A stretch of DNA of 64,000 nt from G963664585 sp963664585 (lineage in GTDB: Bacteria; Bacillota; Clostridia; Oscillospirales; Ruminococcaceae), in assembly GCA_963664585.2 (NCBI GenBank), contig CAXXEO010000017.1:124001-188000 (forward strand), in the 5' to 3' direction. Position numbers and translations under genes: made by a program. Positions 39,138 through 48,602 of the stretch are shown here, piece after piece (position 1 is the first letter of the stretch; every line of letters begins with the position of its first letter). Below the pieces are notes generated by a model. It was not told where the DNA came from and did no database searches. It saw nothing but the letters and a program-made list of their open reading frames with translations.

Positions 39138-40370
39138 TTACCTTTTTATTGCCGACATTCCACCCCTGTGGGTAAACTGCATATGAATTTGTTTATTGAC
39201 TTCTTGCAAAGTTCTTCCATCCTCAAGATGGTGCCATACATTATTGATGGGGTCCATGCGCCCTCCGGTTATCATATCGGCATTTTTGAAATCTCTGTAA
39301 TAATCTGTGAACCCGCCAATATTCGCTTCCTGGACAACATGTCCTGAGCCTTTAAAATCTGGATAGCCATTTTTGTATGTAACCGAAACACCTTGTGGAT
39401 TGGTATATTTCCAGGTCCCATTATTTATTTCGATTTTTCCAGCACCATTGAGCCACTTATTGACTGCAGGAGAATGTGACGGCTTGGCATTCAGGAGCTC
39501 GTCCGGTATCGTCGACCCTTGGGTAAAAGTCTCCCCCGCGCCCTCTGTTACAACTTCGTCCGCAATCTTGGCACCATCTTTTACCGCTTCACCAGCCTCA
39601 TCCACGCCCTTGATGGCGGTTTTCACGGCGTCATCTGCAACCTCTGCGGCTTCATCCCCATATTTCAAAATGCCTTTTGTCAACGCACCGGCTTCGTCCG
39701 CGTTCTTGGCCATGCCTTTTGCCAACGCGCCGGCTTCATCCATGTACTTGATACCCCCTACGACAGGGAGGAGACCCACCGTATCCAGCAGAGTCTGCCC
39801 CACATGCCCCGGCGTCCATTTCCAATGTGACAGGTCATATGTCAGATCCCTGATGTCGGCGGGCAAATCGAGCCCCGCAAGGCCCAAACCCACCTGCCCC
39901 GCCGTACCCAAAAGTGTTACGTCGTCGGTATAATTTCCAAGCAAGACCTGATCCAGGGATTTCTTAAGATAACTATCTTCCTGATTCCCCGTGCCATTAT
40001 CAGTGCCCTTCCCTGTCTCTTCTGCACCATTATACTGCGAGTCCCTTATATTGGCAATGGTTCCCGATGCGTCCCCGCCCGATGTTATGCGGTTCTTCAT
40101 AAGCGGATTGTATGGCAAATAAGGCCCTGTCGGCGTAAAGTCATTCAGTCCCGAGTTCTGGTACGACTCCCAGTCGATGCCCGCGCCCCCCGAAGCTTCA
40201 GCTTGAGAAGCTGCATACTCTTCCTCCAAGGCACTTCTCTTAGCTGCCGCCTCGTCCTTTAAGCGCTGGACATAATCCGCATACGCCTGCGTATCCAGCG
40301 ATACTTCCTGACTTGTAAAATCGTTCAACCCCGTATCGGAGTAAACCCCCGAACCTGAATTGTCCGGCAA
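39138..40370 (-). pseudogene. Polymorphic toxin C8: core A with WHH nuclease tip, 5'-truncated
   Basis: The frame lacks the common head and first repeats. It begins with a TTG inside IS110 flank sequence and enters the toxin at DNSGSGVYSDTGLNDFT. It then has one repeat unit, core A (LLDTVGLLPVVGGIKYMDEA), EGAGE and a tip ending NVWHHLEDGRTLQEVNKQIH followed by MQFTHRGGMSAIK. The WHH...H.QFTH.GG pattern is that of WHH-type HNH/EndoVII nuclease toxins. The break lies at a CCGG shared by both partners. It may not be exported without its head. Confidence 0.85.
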
Positions 40371-41055
40371 CCTCAGATGTCAGCGGTATGGTTTTAACCA
40401 TCCGCAAGGGCGCGACAGCCTATCCACCAACGGACTAAACGTTTCAAGCAGGTTACTTTGGTGTGTGATGTTAACTCTTACTGAAACTGTTTGCAAGTCG
40501 TTTTTTATGGATGTCTCCGAACTGTCACAATTCAGAAAAAGAACAGAAAATGCACTGGGCTACTCCATCATACGGAGGGGAAATAGATAATCAAGACGAA
40601 TACAGCAAGTATAAAGCCTCGCCGGAGACCGGAGCGTGTTCGGCGACGTGGGGCAACGTGTGCGCCTGTGTCTGCTTTTATCGCCGGTCGGGAGTAGCTT
40701 ACCCAACCCAGCGGTAGCGGCGATTGTGAAGCCTTTGTTCGGCTCGTTTCGCACGGAAAGTCAGACCTGATTTAAGCCCGTCCCTCTCCAAACCGGACAA
40801 ATATCCCACGTCGAAAATAGAGCAGGAGAAAGGCGGGTGGTCGTGCGCGACCATCCGCCGCTCACTTCGCCCAGCAGTGCTGGGCGTTTCCGGGATTCCG
40901 ACATAGGTGGTCGGATTGGGATTTTGGCACGGTGTAGGTGGTCAGTAATCCCGTAGAAGGCCGTGGCTAATTTGTTTTTGGCGGTCACCTTGTGGGTGGT
41001 CAATGAATTCTGGACGCAACATACAACATTCGATGCTGTTGCGCTTCTATATCTC
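40371..41055. mobile_element. Solo IS110 flank and boundary element
   Basis: No gene. 40363-40560 repeats the IS110 upstream region without a transposase. The internal hairpin differs (ATGGTT, AAAA-type loop, CCAT in place of CACGG..CCGTG). 40620-40800 is the second shared block. 40812-40915 holds a large inverted repeat (GGGTGGTCGTGCGCGACCA region) within the boundary element. Confidence 0.5.
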
Positions 41056-41511
41056 TCACTTGAGCAAATCATCCTGGAACGGTGATTGCTTTAGTGTGTC
41101 AGTAATTTTCTTTTCGGCTTGCTCAGCTAACTCAGGGCCAAGTAAATTCCAGTACTGCATCATTTTCTGAAACATCAATCGCCTAAAATCTTGCCCTTTA
41201 ATCCTGTGCGCGTGTTCATACTCAACTGCCATCCATAGGATATCGCTCCAAAGCAGTTGAAACACGACTTCACTCAAGTTCTTTGTAACAACATTCAATC
41301 TGAGAGCACCACGCTCGTTAACGCCAAAATGATAACCTTCATTATCTGAATAGCAAAAGCTGCCATCACGGCCATCCGGGGTTCCGGTATCAAAATAATC
41401 ATCTATCTGCTTGTAGACACCGTCTTTTTTTGCCAACGGTTCAAGTCGTGCATATATTGAGCGGACATAGGTTTCCAACTTTTCTGTAGAGTAGTATTGC
41501 ATATGATTCAT
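41056..41511 (-). CDS. Imm63-family immunity protein (C7)
   Basis: 152 residues from the ATG four bases after AGGAGG (MNHMQYYSTEKLETYVRSIY). Motifs GYHFGVNERG, LSEVVFQLLWSD, EYEHAHRIKG, DFRRLMFQKM and LKQSPFQDDLL match the other Imm63 proteins. It follows an orphan TNT tip with an eight-base gap. No signal peptide. Confidence 0.85.
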   Translation of the reverse strand: MNHMQYYSTEKLETYVRSIYARLEPLAKKDGVYKQIDDYFDTGTPDGRDGSFCYSDNEGYHFGVNERGALRLNVVTKNLSEVVFQLLWSDILWMAVEYEHAHRIKGQDFRRLMFQKMMQYWNLLGPELAEQAEKKITDTLKQSPFQDDLLK

Positions 41512-41519
41512 TCGACCTC

Positions 41520-41903
41520 CTATTTGCAAATATAGCCATTAAGTAATAAATCTTCAATCGTCATCGGTAATCTATACTGCATTCCTCCACCAACAGAGCC
41601 ACCCCATGGCGCAACTGTTGATTGTGTAACCCCTGGAATTGGTTTCAGTACGGTAAATTCTTGGTAAATTGAGGTATCTGTATATGGCGGCAACGATAAA
41701 GACTCCGCAGCAGAACCAGGGGCAGTAACAAAGTCGCTGCTTTTTCCGTATGTACCAAATCGTTTCAGCTTGCTGCCTGGCTGTAGGTCAATAATCTTTT
41801 CCGTTCCATTAACTGCACCATAGTTCGGCGGTAGGTTGAGGGAGCCGTCCGCTTTATACCAAGCGTTCCCCGCGCCCTCAGGTGAGAAGCCGTGGGCTTT
41901 CAA
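41520..41903 (-). pseudogene. Orphan TNT toxin tip C7
   Basis: TTG-initiated frame AHGFSPEGAGNAWYKADGSL followed by a compact TNT domain: PPNYGAVNG, LQPGSKLKRFGTYGKSSDFV, SLSLPPYTDTSIYQEFTVL, VAPWGG and GGGMQYRLPMTIEDLL. It lacks the helical linker of orphan C9. In place of R-Y-G it has R-F-G, a change at a position that is Tyr in active TNT enzymes, so activity may be reduced. The 5' end abuts IS110 copy 2. Confidence 0.8.
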
Positions 41904-43395
41904 TTATCGTGCAGCCCGTTATTCGGTTTTCAAAAAATCAGTGTCCTTCCATCGGCGGCGCAACATACGCCGTCTTGTTTTTCATCATGCCGTAGATGAT
42001 GTTCACCAGCCGCCGCATGATGCAGACCAGCGCCTGGGATTTCGTCTTGCCTTCACCGAGCTTGCGGCAGAAGTAGTTGTAGAAGATGGGATTATTCGGC
42101 CTGCCGCTTTTCGGCACGCAGACCATGGACACTGCGAGGAAGTAAAACAGACCGTGCAGCGCGCGGTTGCCCTGCTTGTTGCTCTCGTCCCGGCCTTTGC
42201 CCGCCGAGCTGAAGCGCTTCGGGGCAATTCCGGCGAAGCTCGCTAGCTTGTCCGCGTTTGGGAAACGGCGGATATCGCCGATCTCGGCGATCAGCTTGCC
42301 AGCGATGGCGCTGCCGACGCCGGGCAGGGTGGTCAGTTTGTAGTCGAAGGTCTCCAGCATTTTCTCGATTTCCGCATCGATCTGCGAAAGCTCCGCAGCC
42401 TGACGCTCCAGATCACGGATAAGACTCTGCGTGATGAAGTCCCGCGATGATTGGTAATCACGCAAGGTATCACCGTCGTTTGCGACGCAGTCCAGAATGA
42501 CCGCAGCTTTGCTTTTCGAAAAGTTCGCAGCTATCGCTTTCATCTCGACTGTCAATTCATCAGCTGTTACGCCATTCAAACACATCGGCGAGGGATAGGC
42601 TTTCCAAAAGTACAGCGCGGATTTCAGGTCGATCTCACTGAAGAATTTCTGATAGCTTGGGTATGCCGTCGTTACCTGCTCATGCAGAGCGTTTTTCAGA
42701 CGGATGCCGTCGTTGACGATGGTATCGCGGCGGTTCACGAGCTGAGACAGTGTCCAGTAGTTGTCCGCCGGTTTTGCGTCCGGTAAGGTATGTAATTGGT
42801 CGATCAGAACCATGCCCACGCAGTAGGCGTCGTATTCGTCGTTTTTCTTCATGGTCGGGGCGCTTCTGCGGCGATCATATGCCAGGGCGGGATTCACATC
42901 CTTGACAACGCAGCCTTTTTCAAGGAGAAAAACAGCCAGACTTCTGCCGTGGCCGTAAGCATTTTCTAGACCATAAACGGGTATTAAACCAAGGGTAAGC
43001 GCTTTTTTGTTCACCCGTTTAACGAGTTTTTCAAATTCAGCGGGTTTGTTTTCGATCACAAGTGTTTCGAGCTTTTCGTTCCAGCAGTTTACTAAAACCG
43101 CAGTATGGGTTTTCTTATGCAAATCCATGCCAACATAGAGATAGCTTTCTCTTCTCTGCATTGCATCACGCCTCTCTTTTTCCTGCCTTCCGCATTAAGA
43201 CCCCGGTACCGGCAACCTCAGATGCCAGAATTCACGGTTTAACCGTGTTCAAGGGCGCGACAGCCTATCCACCAACGGACTTTACGCTTCAAGCAGGTTA
43301 CTATGGTGTGTGATGTTAACTCTGCTCTGAAAAAGTATTGCAAGTCGTTTTTTCGGATGTCTCCGAACTGTCTTACATATACAGAAAAAGAAAAA
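41880..43395 (-). mobile_element. IS110-family insertion element, copy 2
   Basis: Same structure and same insertion point relative to a toxin tip as copy 1: its end meets GAGGGCGCGGGG. Two insertions at the same short sequence in two different tips point to target choice by sequence. Confidence 0.7.
41938..43161 (-). CDS. IS110-family transposase
   Basis: 407 residues with the same DEDD motifs (GMDLHKKTHTAVLVN, YGLENAYGHGRSLAVFLL, KKNDEYDAYCVGMVLI) and Transposase_20 domain (LTTLPGVGSAIAGKLIAEIG) as copy 1. It appears intact. The differences from copy 1 are scattered, so the two are not the product of a very recent jump. Confidence 0.93.
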   Translation of the reverse strand: MQRRESYLYVGMDLHKKTHTAVLVNCWNEKLETLVIENKPAEFEKLVKRVNKKALTLGLIPVYGLENAYGHGRSLAVFLLEKGCVVKDVNPALAYDRRRSAPTMKKNDEYDAYCVGMVLIDQLHTLPDAKPADNYWTLSQLVNRRDTIVNDGIRLKNALHEQVTTAYPSYQKFFSEIDLKSALYFWKAYPSPMCLNGVTADELTVEMKAIAANFSKSKAAVILDCVANDGDTLRDYQSSRDFITQSLIRDLERQAAELSQIDAEIEKMLETFDYKLTTLPGVGSAIAGKLIAEIGDIRRFPNADKLASFAGIAPKRFSSAGKGRDESNKQGNRALHGLFYFLAVSMVCVPKSGRPNNPIFYNYFCRKLGEGKTKSQALVCIMRRLVNIIYGMMKNKTAYVAPPMEGH

Positions 43396-44022
43396 GGAAC
43401 TGCTTTCGGAATATGTATCGGGGTAGTCTAAAATATGGAGAGGAACTATATTAACAAGACGAATGCAACAAGTATAAAGCCTCGCCGAGAGCCGGGGCGC
43501 GTTCGGACGGCGTCGTGGGCCGATGTGTGCGCCTGTGTCGCGCTTTTACCGCAAGCGAGGATAGTACACCCGCCCTCCGGCAGCAGCGATTGTGAAGCCT
43601 TTGTGCGGCACGTTCCGCGCTCAGATGGTAAGCCGGGCATAAGGCTTGCTTCTCTAAAAATGATGGTAAATTCGCAGGGTCGAAAGTAGTGCAGGTTAAA
43701 GGCTTTATGCCGCTTTCGCGGCACAAAGCCGGAAAACACCGACCGGCAAAGCCGTTCGAGGATTGCGGAAAGACATAACTTTTGGCACGGCAATATGATT
43801 TGTTATGCTGGTCTTTCAAAACAAGTGAATCTTTACAAGAGTTCAGAGCGTTTTTTGCATATCTGTGACATTACTCAACTTCCGGCGCAGGTGGTCGGAT
43901 ATTTTGAGCAAGGGGGTCGCACTAGGTGTCGTAAAGAAAAAAATACTGCTTCAATCAAGCTTTCATAGGGGGCATGAACGCCCCCTATGAATTGTTCTCA
44001 CCTATCTATCTGTCTCATAATT
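43162..44022. ncRNA. IS110 upstream region, boundary element, possible structured RNA
   Basis: No gene. 43162-43395 is the IS110 upstream region (hairpin CACGGTTTAACCGTG). 43440-43850 is the shared block with the 13-base stem GGCTTTATGCCGC (about 43700-43730). 43850-43990 continues to the longest form of the cassette boundary element, ending ATCAAGCTTTCATAGGGGGC with a short GGGGGCATGAACGCCCCC hairpin (43967-43984) that could end transcription. No promoter element of the late type is present here. Confidence 0.4.
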
Positions 44023-44325
44023 TTATTGCTGCAAATTCTCAAGATTAGCTTTAACGTTGTTTATAACATTGTTCGCTAAGCGTTCCAAGACAGGAACATC
44101 AGTTGTATTAGTTGTGTATAGATAATTACCCAACATGTAGTCATGCTTATAATAAAATGATATGCTTTTAAATTTCAGTAAGGTATCATAATCTGTAACC
44201 ATATCCTTTTCTTCAACAACATTGCATTCGTTGTCTTCAACCAACATCCTCAAAATAGGTTGATAGTAATCCCAATGTCCTAACTGCTCAAAATATAGCT
44301 CAGCGGATCCATCTGGGTTTATCAC
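44023..44325 (-). CDS. Cytoplasmic immunity protein (C6)
   Basis: About 100 residues from a GTG with AGGA eight bases upstream (INPDGSAELYFEQLGHWDYY). Alignment with the C11 protein suggests five more codons upstream, starting at a non-standard ATT at 44340. The C-terminal DYMLGNYLYTTNTTDVPVLE is nearly identical to C11. No signal peptide. Confidence 0.75.
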   Translation of the reverse strand: MINPDGSAELYFEQLGHWDYYQPILRMLVEDNECNVVEEKDMVTDYDTLLKFKSISFYYKHDYMLGNYLYTTNTTDVPVLERLANNVINNVKANLENLQQ

Positions 44326-44362
44326 TTTTGATATCCTAATGATCCAAGATTATTCTCCTCCT

Positions 44363-46042
44363 TTATTTTGGAAAAACGGCCAGCAGGTTGTTAACATCTG
44401 CATTACTTCTTTGAGAAGCTTTAATAATTTCTTGATATAAAGCGTCCCCACTATATCCTCTTCTGGCGTACTTATTAACAATTTGTTCCCATGTCATATT
44501 TGGTCTTGAACCAAAAAGGCCTTCTGCGCCAGCTTTGTTTGTCATTGCATTACGTGCTTGCGTCCTGAATTGATTTCTAAATTCAAATGCTTGTTTTGCC
44601 TGCTGTTCAAGTGGTTTTGTTCTGTCAATTAAGTCCGGGATTTTAGCCTCTGCATCTAAATACCACCGTCTTGTTTCTGTATCACTAAGGCTTGCAGACT
44701 TTGGCGGTTTCGGTATTTCAAAGTCCCCCGCGCCCTCTGTTACAACTTCGTCCGCAATCTTGGCACCATCTTTTACCGCTTCACCAGCCTCATCCACGCC
44801 CTTGATGGCGGTTTTCACGGCGTCATCTGCAACCTCTGCGGCTTCATCCCCATATTTCAAAATGCCTTTTGTCAACGCACCGGCTTCGTCCGCGTTCTTG
44901 GCCATGCCTTTTGCCAACGCGCCGGCTTCATCCATGTACTTGATACCCCCTACGACAGGGAGGAGACCCACCGTATCCAGCAGAGTCTGCCCCACATGCC
45001 CCGGCGTCCATTTCCAATGTGACAGGTCATATGTCAGATCCCTGATGTCGGCGGGCAAATCGAGCCCCGCAAGGCCCAAACCCACCTGCCCCGCCGTACC
45101 CAAAAGTGTTACGTCGTCGGTATAATTTCCAAGCAAGACCTGATCCAGGGATTTCTTAAGATAACTATCTTCCTGATTCCCCGTGCCATTATCAGTGCCC
45201 TTCCCTGTCTCTTCTGCACCATTATACTGCGAGTCCCTTATATTGGCAATGGTCCCCGATGCGTCCCCGCCCGATGTTATGCGGTTCTTCATAAGCGGAT
45301 TGTATGGCAAATAAGGCCCTGTCGGCGTAAAGTCATTCAGTCCCGAGTTCTGGTACGACTCCCAGTCGATGCCCGCGCCCCCCGAAGCTTCAGCTTGAGA
45401 AGCTGCATACTCTTCCTCCAAGGCACTTCTCTTAGCTGCCGCCTCGTCCTTTAAGCGCTGGACATAATCCGCATACGCCTGCGTATCCAGCGATACTTCC
45501 TGACTTGTAAAATCATTCAACCCCGTATCGGAGTAAACCCCCGAACCTGAATTGTCCGGCTGACTCGATGTTGGCGCAGAGTCGTTAAGCCCGTTGTTCT
45601 GGTACGACTCCCAGTCGATGCCTACGCCTCCCGAAGTTTCAGCCTGTGAAGCCGCGTACTCTGCCGCCATAGCGCTTGCCTTGGCTGCCGCCTCGTCCTT
45701 TAAGCGTCGGACATAATCTGAATACGCCTGCGTATCCAACGATACTTCCTGACTTGTAAAGTCATTCAGTCCCGTATTCGAGTATATATTAGAACCCGAA
45801 TCGTCCGGTTGACTCCATGTTGGAGCGGAGTCATTCAGTCCTAACCCCGGGTCTGCCACCCAGCCGGAATCATCCGCGGCGGGCTCTTTCTCCCACGAGT
45901 TCGCGTTTTGCGTTTCCTGCTGCTGTGCCGCTTCCTGATCGCCCGCATTCATCATCTCCTCCAGCTCGGAGTCAGTGTACTCCTCGGTACGCCAGCTTGG
46001 GGAAGTAAGAAGCGAGAATAACTGCTTTAAATTAAACCCCAT
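44363..46042 (-). CDS. Polymorphic toxin C6: core A with NR-R-AR tip
   Basis: 559 residues from the ATG at 46042 (MGFNLKQLFSLLTSPSWRTE) after AGGAGG; the longer upstream frame reads through the promoter and is rejected. Two repeat units, core A and EGAGD junction. The tip reads YLDAEAKIPDLIDRTKPLEQ, AFEFRNQFRTQARNAMTNKA and IIKASQRSNADVNNLLAVFP. The segment from repeat to junction is nearly identical in DNA to that of C8 (44.73-45.56 versus 39.53-40.36 kb), so only the tip was exchanged. Confidence 0.88.
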   Translation of the reverse strand: MGFNLKQLFSLLTSPSWRTEEYTDSELEEMMNAGDQEAAQQQETQNANSWEKEPAADDSGWVADPGLGLNDSAPTWSQPDDSGSNIYSNTGLNDFTSQEVSLDTQAYSDYVRRLKDEAAAKASAMAAEYAASQAETSGGVGIDWESYQNNGLNDSAPTSSQPDNSGSGVYSDTGLNDFTSQEVSLDTQAYADYVQRLKDEAAAKRSALEEEYAASQAEASGGAGIDWESYQNSGLNDFTPTGPYLPYNPLMKNRITSGGDASGTIANIRDSQYNGAEETGKGTDNGTGNQEDSYLKKSLDQVLLGNYTDDVTLLGTAGQVGLGLAGLDLPADIRDLTYDLSHWKWTPGHVGQTLLDTVGLLPVVGGIKYMDEAGALAKGMAKNADEAGALTKGILKYGDEAAEVADDAVKTAIKGVDEAGEAVKDGAKIADEVVTEGAGDFEIPKPPKSASLSDTETRRWYLDAEAKIPDLIDRTKPLEQQAKQAFEFRNQFRTQARNAMTNKAGAEGLFGSRPNMTWEQIVNKYARRGYSGDALYQEIIKASQRSNADVNNLLAVFPK

Positions 46043-46069
46043 AGGTATATCCTCCTGTCTTAAATTTTG

Positions 46070-46197
46070 TATATTCCCAGCCCATGGCGGGGGATATACA
46101 AGGATATTGAACAAGGCTCGCCGCCTCCGCCCCTGCGTCATGTAAAACATGATATTGTCTCTTTCCCCGCCCGGAGGCGGGAAAAGAGACAGCGATA
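46070..46197 (-). other. Two GC hairpins ahead of toxin C6
   Basis: 46157-46196 is a long inverted repeat (GTCTCTTTCCCCGCC with GGCGGGAAAAGAGAC). The ATG-proximal one (about 46073-46097) is imperfect. No terS or terL piece lies between promoter and toxin. Confidence 0.45.
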
Positions 46198-46225
46198 AAC
46201 AGCGCAGTTCCCCACAAAACCAAAA

Positions 46226-46275
46226 AGCCGCCCTCTCGGACAGCTCTCTATTACTATTGATATAATGATTTTTTA
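46226..46275 (-). promoter_or_regulatory. Degenerate late-type promoter with hairpin (before C6)
   Basis: The hairpin AGCTGTCC/GGGCGGCT and TTTTTGG are intact, but the promoter half is replaced (ATCATTATATCAATAG). It may be inactive or use another factor. Confidence 0.4.
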
Positions 46276-46312
46276 AAAACTTGTACAGCTTCAAACCCAA
46301 GCAATTTTCAAA

Positions 46313-46972
46313 TTACTTTTGAGACTTATCTTCAGTTTTTATAATTTCCCCTGTCACAGGATTGATAATTACAAGCTGGTCTACATATGGAGGATTATAA
46401 ACAGTAAGTTCCCATTTAGTTTCATAACAACGCAAAACAATATTAGAATTTTCATATTCTAATATTGTATCGGTTCCGAGTGCCTTGATAGCAATTTCAA
46501 GAGCTTCATCAATATCAATATTCCATTGATCAGTTTGTATTTCTTTCATATTATTTAAATCTGATTGCTTCTCGCTTTTGGATAGCTTAACATTATAATT
46601 TCTGGAGTCACCCATAACACTGAATACATAAATAGCGTTTTCATTCATATCGATGCGTACATCAGCCTCAGGCGGCGGATAATCGCTATCATTTTTTACC
46701 ACTGCTAACGAATAAAAAATTGTTCCCTTCCTGCTATTAAACTCTTCTTTTCCATAAAAAGCAACTCTAATTGATTTCAGATAAACTAAATCTCCCCATT
46801 CAAGCGCTCTTTTTTTTGCATAGGGTATACCATCTTTGACAGTATTAATTGGCTTATCTATGGGGCGATGCTCACGATCACTTCCATGATCCAATGTTCC
46901 ACGGCATCCCGGCGATAACAATGCAAATACAAGCAAAATGCACAAAATACGAACTATCCTTTTTATTCTCAA
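46313..46972 (-). CDS. Lipoprotein immunity protein (C5)
   Basis: 219 residues with a lipoprotein signal (MRIKRIVRILCILLVFALL, lipobox LSPGC). The C-terminal half has two repeats resembling PepSY folds (DIDEALEIAIKALGTD, then VIINPVTGEIIKTED). The outside location fits protection against the lytic transglycosylase tip. It begins 15 bases after the toxin stop. Confidence 0.75.
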   Translation of the reverse strand: MRIKRIVRILCILLVFALLSPGCRGTLDHGSDREHRPIDKPINTVKDGIPYAKKRALEWGDLVYLKSIRVAFYGKEEFNSRKGTIFYSLAVVKNDSDYPPPEADVRIDMNENAIYVFSVMGDSRNYNVKLSKSEKQSDLNNMKEIQTDQWNIDIDEALEIAIKALGTDTILEYENSNIVLRCYETKWELTVYNPPYVDQLVIINPVTGEIIKTEDKSQK

Positions 46973-46986
46973 AAATATTACCTCAT

Positions 46987-48414
46987 TTATTTTGTATTAT
47001 ATCGTTTGAACAAATCAAAGTATTCTTTTGTTTGAGTTCCATAGCGTTGTGGATTGTTATGTGTATATGAGTCACTTCCACCGTTATAGGCCGCAATAAC
47101 ATTTCTGATTTGTTCATCTGATGCTTTGCTTAAATCGTCAACGTTTTGATTTTTAGCTTCCATTTTGAGAACTAAACCAATATAGTATATGTTGGTACTG
47201 TCATCACGCAGTGTTTGCCACATATTCCAAACATCATTTTCATTTCTATCGTCTAGAATTTTATTGATGTTCGCTTCTTTGCTCGCTTCGTTTTCCGCTT
47301 TTATCGCTGTTCGTGCAAATATCTGACCAATGCCTGTTGACGAATCATCACCTAATTGTCCAAGCAGCCATTCTTCTGCATCATTTACAACAGGTATGCC
47401 ATTGCCTAATCTCGCATTGTGATAGCCAGTGACAACTGCATCCGATGCAATGTCCTTTGCATTAAGGCATATCAGCTCTCTATAAAGAACAGCCTGTATC
47501 GTTTCTTTAGGTATCTTTAACTGCTCACTTACTTGCTCAATTCTATCATTGTATTTCGAAATAACATCTAGTGCCTTATTCGCAGTATATATCGATGCAA
47601 ATGAAAGCTTGCCTAAGTGATCATCCTTTAGCTTGGATAATTGAGACCTCATCGTTTTTTCGTCAGCATCTTTTTCTTTCCCATTATACTCCGCGTCTTC
47701 ACTTTTGGCAATATCTCCCTGTTCAATCCCGTCAGCCGATTTCTGCGGGTCTTCTTTGGGGCCGTAGACAATCTTGCCTGTGCTGCTCTTCTGCCCGCCT
47801 GCTGTGTTATTTCCAGAAGAAGAGGAGCCTGGCTGCTGCGGGTCATTTTGCAATTCCTCGAGTAAGCGGTTCCGCTCATTGGCCAAAGAGTTCGGGAATT
47901 TTCCGATGATCCCATGCCTGATGTCCGGCAGAACTCCCGTTGCAGCGTTATTCGCCCCTGTATCTGGGTTCTCCTTCGTATCTTGCCCGGATGCCGCCCA
48001 TGAGCCAATCGGATCGCCTGTTGTGATTTTTGTTTGCAGACTCTTTTGCTTGGCGGCTGCCCTCGCATCGTTTAGTCTCTGGACATAATTCGCATAGACT
48101 TCGGTATCCAGCGAACCTTCCTGCCCTGTAAAGTCATTCAGTCCCGTATTCGAGTAAACCCCCGAGCCCGAATCGTCCGGCTGACTCCATGTTGGAGCAG
48201 AATCATTCAGTCCTAAACCCGGGTCTGCCACCCAGCCGGAATCATCCGCGGCGGGTTCTTCCTCCCACAGGTTAGCGTTTTGCATTTCCTGCTGCTGTGC
48301 CGCTTCCTCATCACGCGCTTTCAGGATCTCCTCCAATTCGGAGTCAGTGTACTCCTCAGTACGCAAGCCCGGGGAAGTGATCAGCGATAAAAACTGCTTG
48401 ACATTAAACCCCAT
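46987..48414 (-). CDS. Polymorphic toxin C5: core B with lytic transglycosylase-like tip
   Basis: 475 residues: head MGFNVKQFLSLITSPGLRTE, one repeat unit, core B (STGKIVYGPKEDPQKSADGI) and a tip of about 190 residues. The tip has IPKETIQAVLYRELICLNAK (Glu in the place of the catalytic acid of SLT domains), DDSSTGIGQIFARTAIKAEN and IRNVIAAYNGGSDSYTHNNP. The STGIGQI and AYNGG motifs are typical of soluble lytic transglycosylases and goose-type lysozyme folds. It probably cuts peptidoglycan. Confidence 0.85.
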   Translation of the reverse strand: MGFNVKQFLSLITSPGLRTEEYTDSELEEILKARDEEAAQQQEMQNANLWEEEPAADDSGWVADPGLGLNDSAPTWSQPDDSGSGVYSNTGLNDFTGQEGSLDTEVYANYVQRLNDARAAAKQKSLQTKITTGDPIGSWAASGQDTKENPDTGANNAATGVLPDIRHGIIGKFPNSLANERNRLLEELQNDPQQPGSSSSGNNTAGGQKSSTGKIVYGPKEDPQKSADGIEQGDIAKSEDAEYNGKEKDADEKTMRSQLSKLKDDHLGKLSFASIYTANKALDVISKYNDRIEQVSEQLKIPKETIQAVLYRELICLNAKDIASDAVVTGYHNARLGNGIPVVNDAEEWLLGQLGDDSSTGIGQIFARTAIKAENEASKEANINKILDDRNENDVWNMWQTLRDDSTNIYYIGLVLKMEAKNQNVDDLSKASDEQIRNVIAAYNGGSDSYTHNNPQRYGTQTKEYFDLFKRYNTK

Positions 48415-48444
48415 GGGTTCACCCTCCTGTCAATCTTAAACTTT

Positions 48445-48531
48445 GTCTATTCCACCGCTGTCGGCGGGGGAATAGACAAGCATCATCCCTAAATTTGAAA
48501 ACGGATCGCGGTGTATTCCGCGATCCGTTTT
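48445..48531 (-). terminator. Tandem hairpins ahead of toxin C5
   Basis: Nearly identical to the pair before C10 (34796-34881), including the imperfect second hairpin. Confidence 0.5.
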
Positions 48532-48602
48532 ATGATGAAGCGAAGCGCAAATGCTCCGCGTTTTTTTGCGCTGTGCTCCCACCCTGCGGCTGCATTTTAC
48601 CG

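Noticed and set aside
36602..43395. Composite transposon formed by the two IS110 copies
   Set aside because: IS110 elements lack terminal inverted repeats and work by bridge RNA; each copy has its own insertion at a separate tip, with no sign of joint movement.
43435..43819. Protein genes in the blocks beside IS110
   Set aside because: Open frames in both strands differ in frame and length between the four copies, so the block looks non-coding.
46043..46300. Upstream extension of toxin C6
   Set aside because: The in-frame extension reads through the hairpins and promoter; the ATG at 46042 has AGGAGG and matches all other heads.
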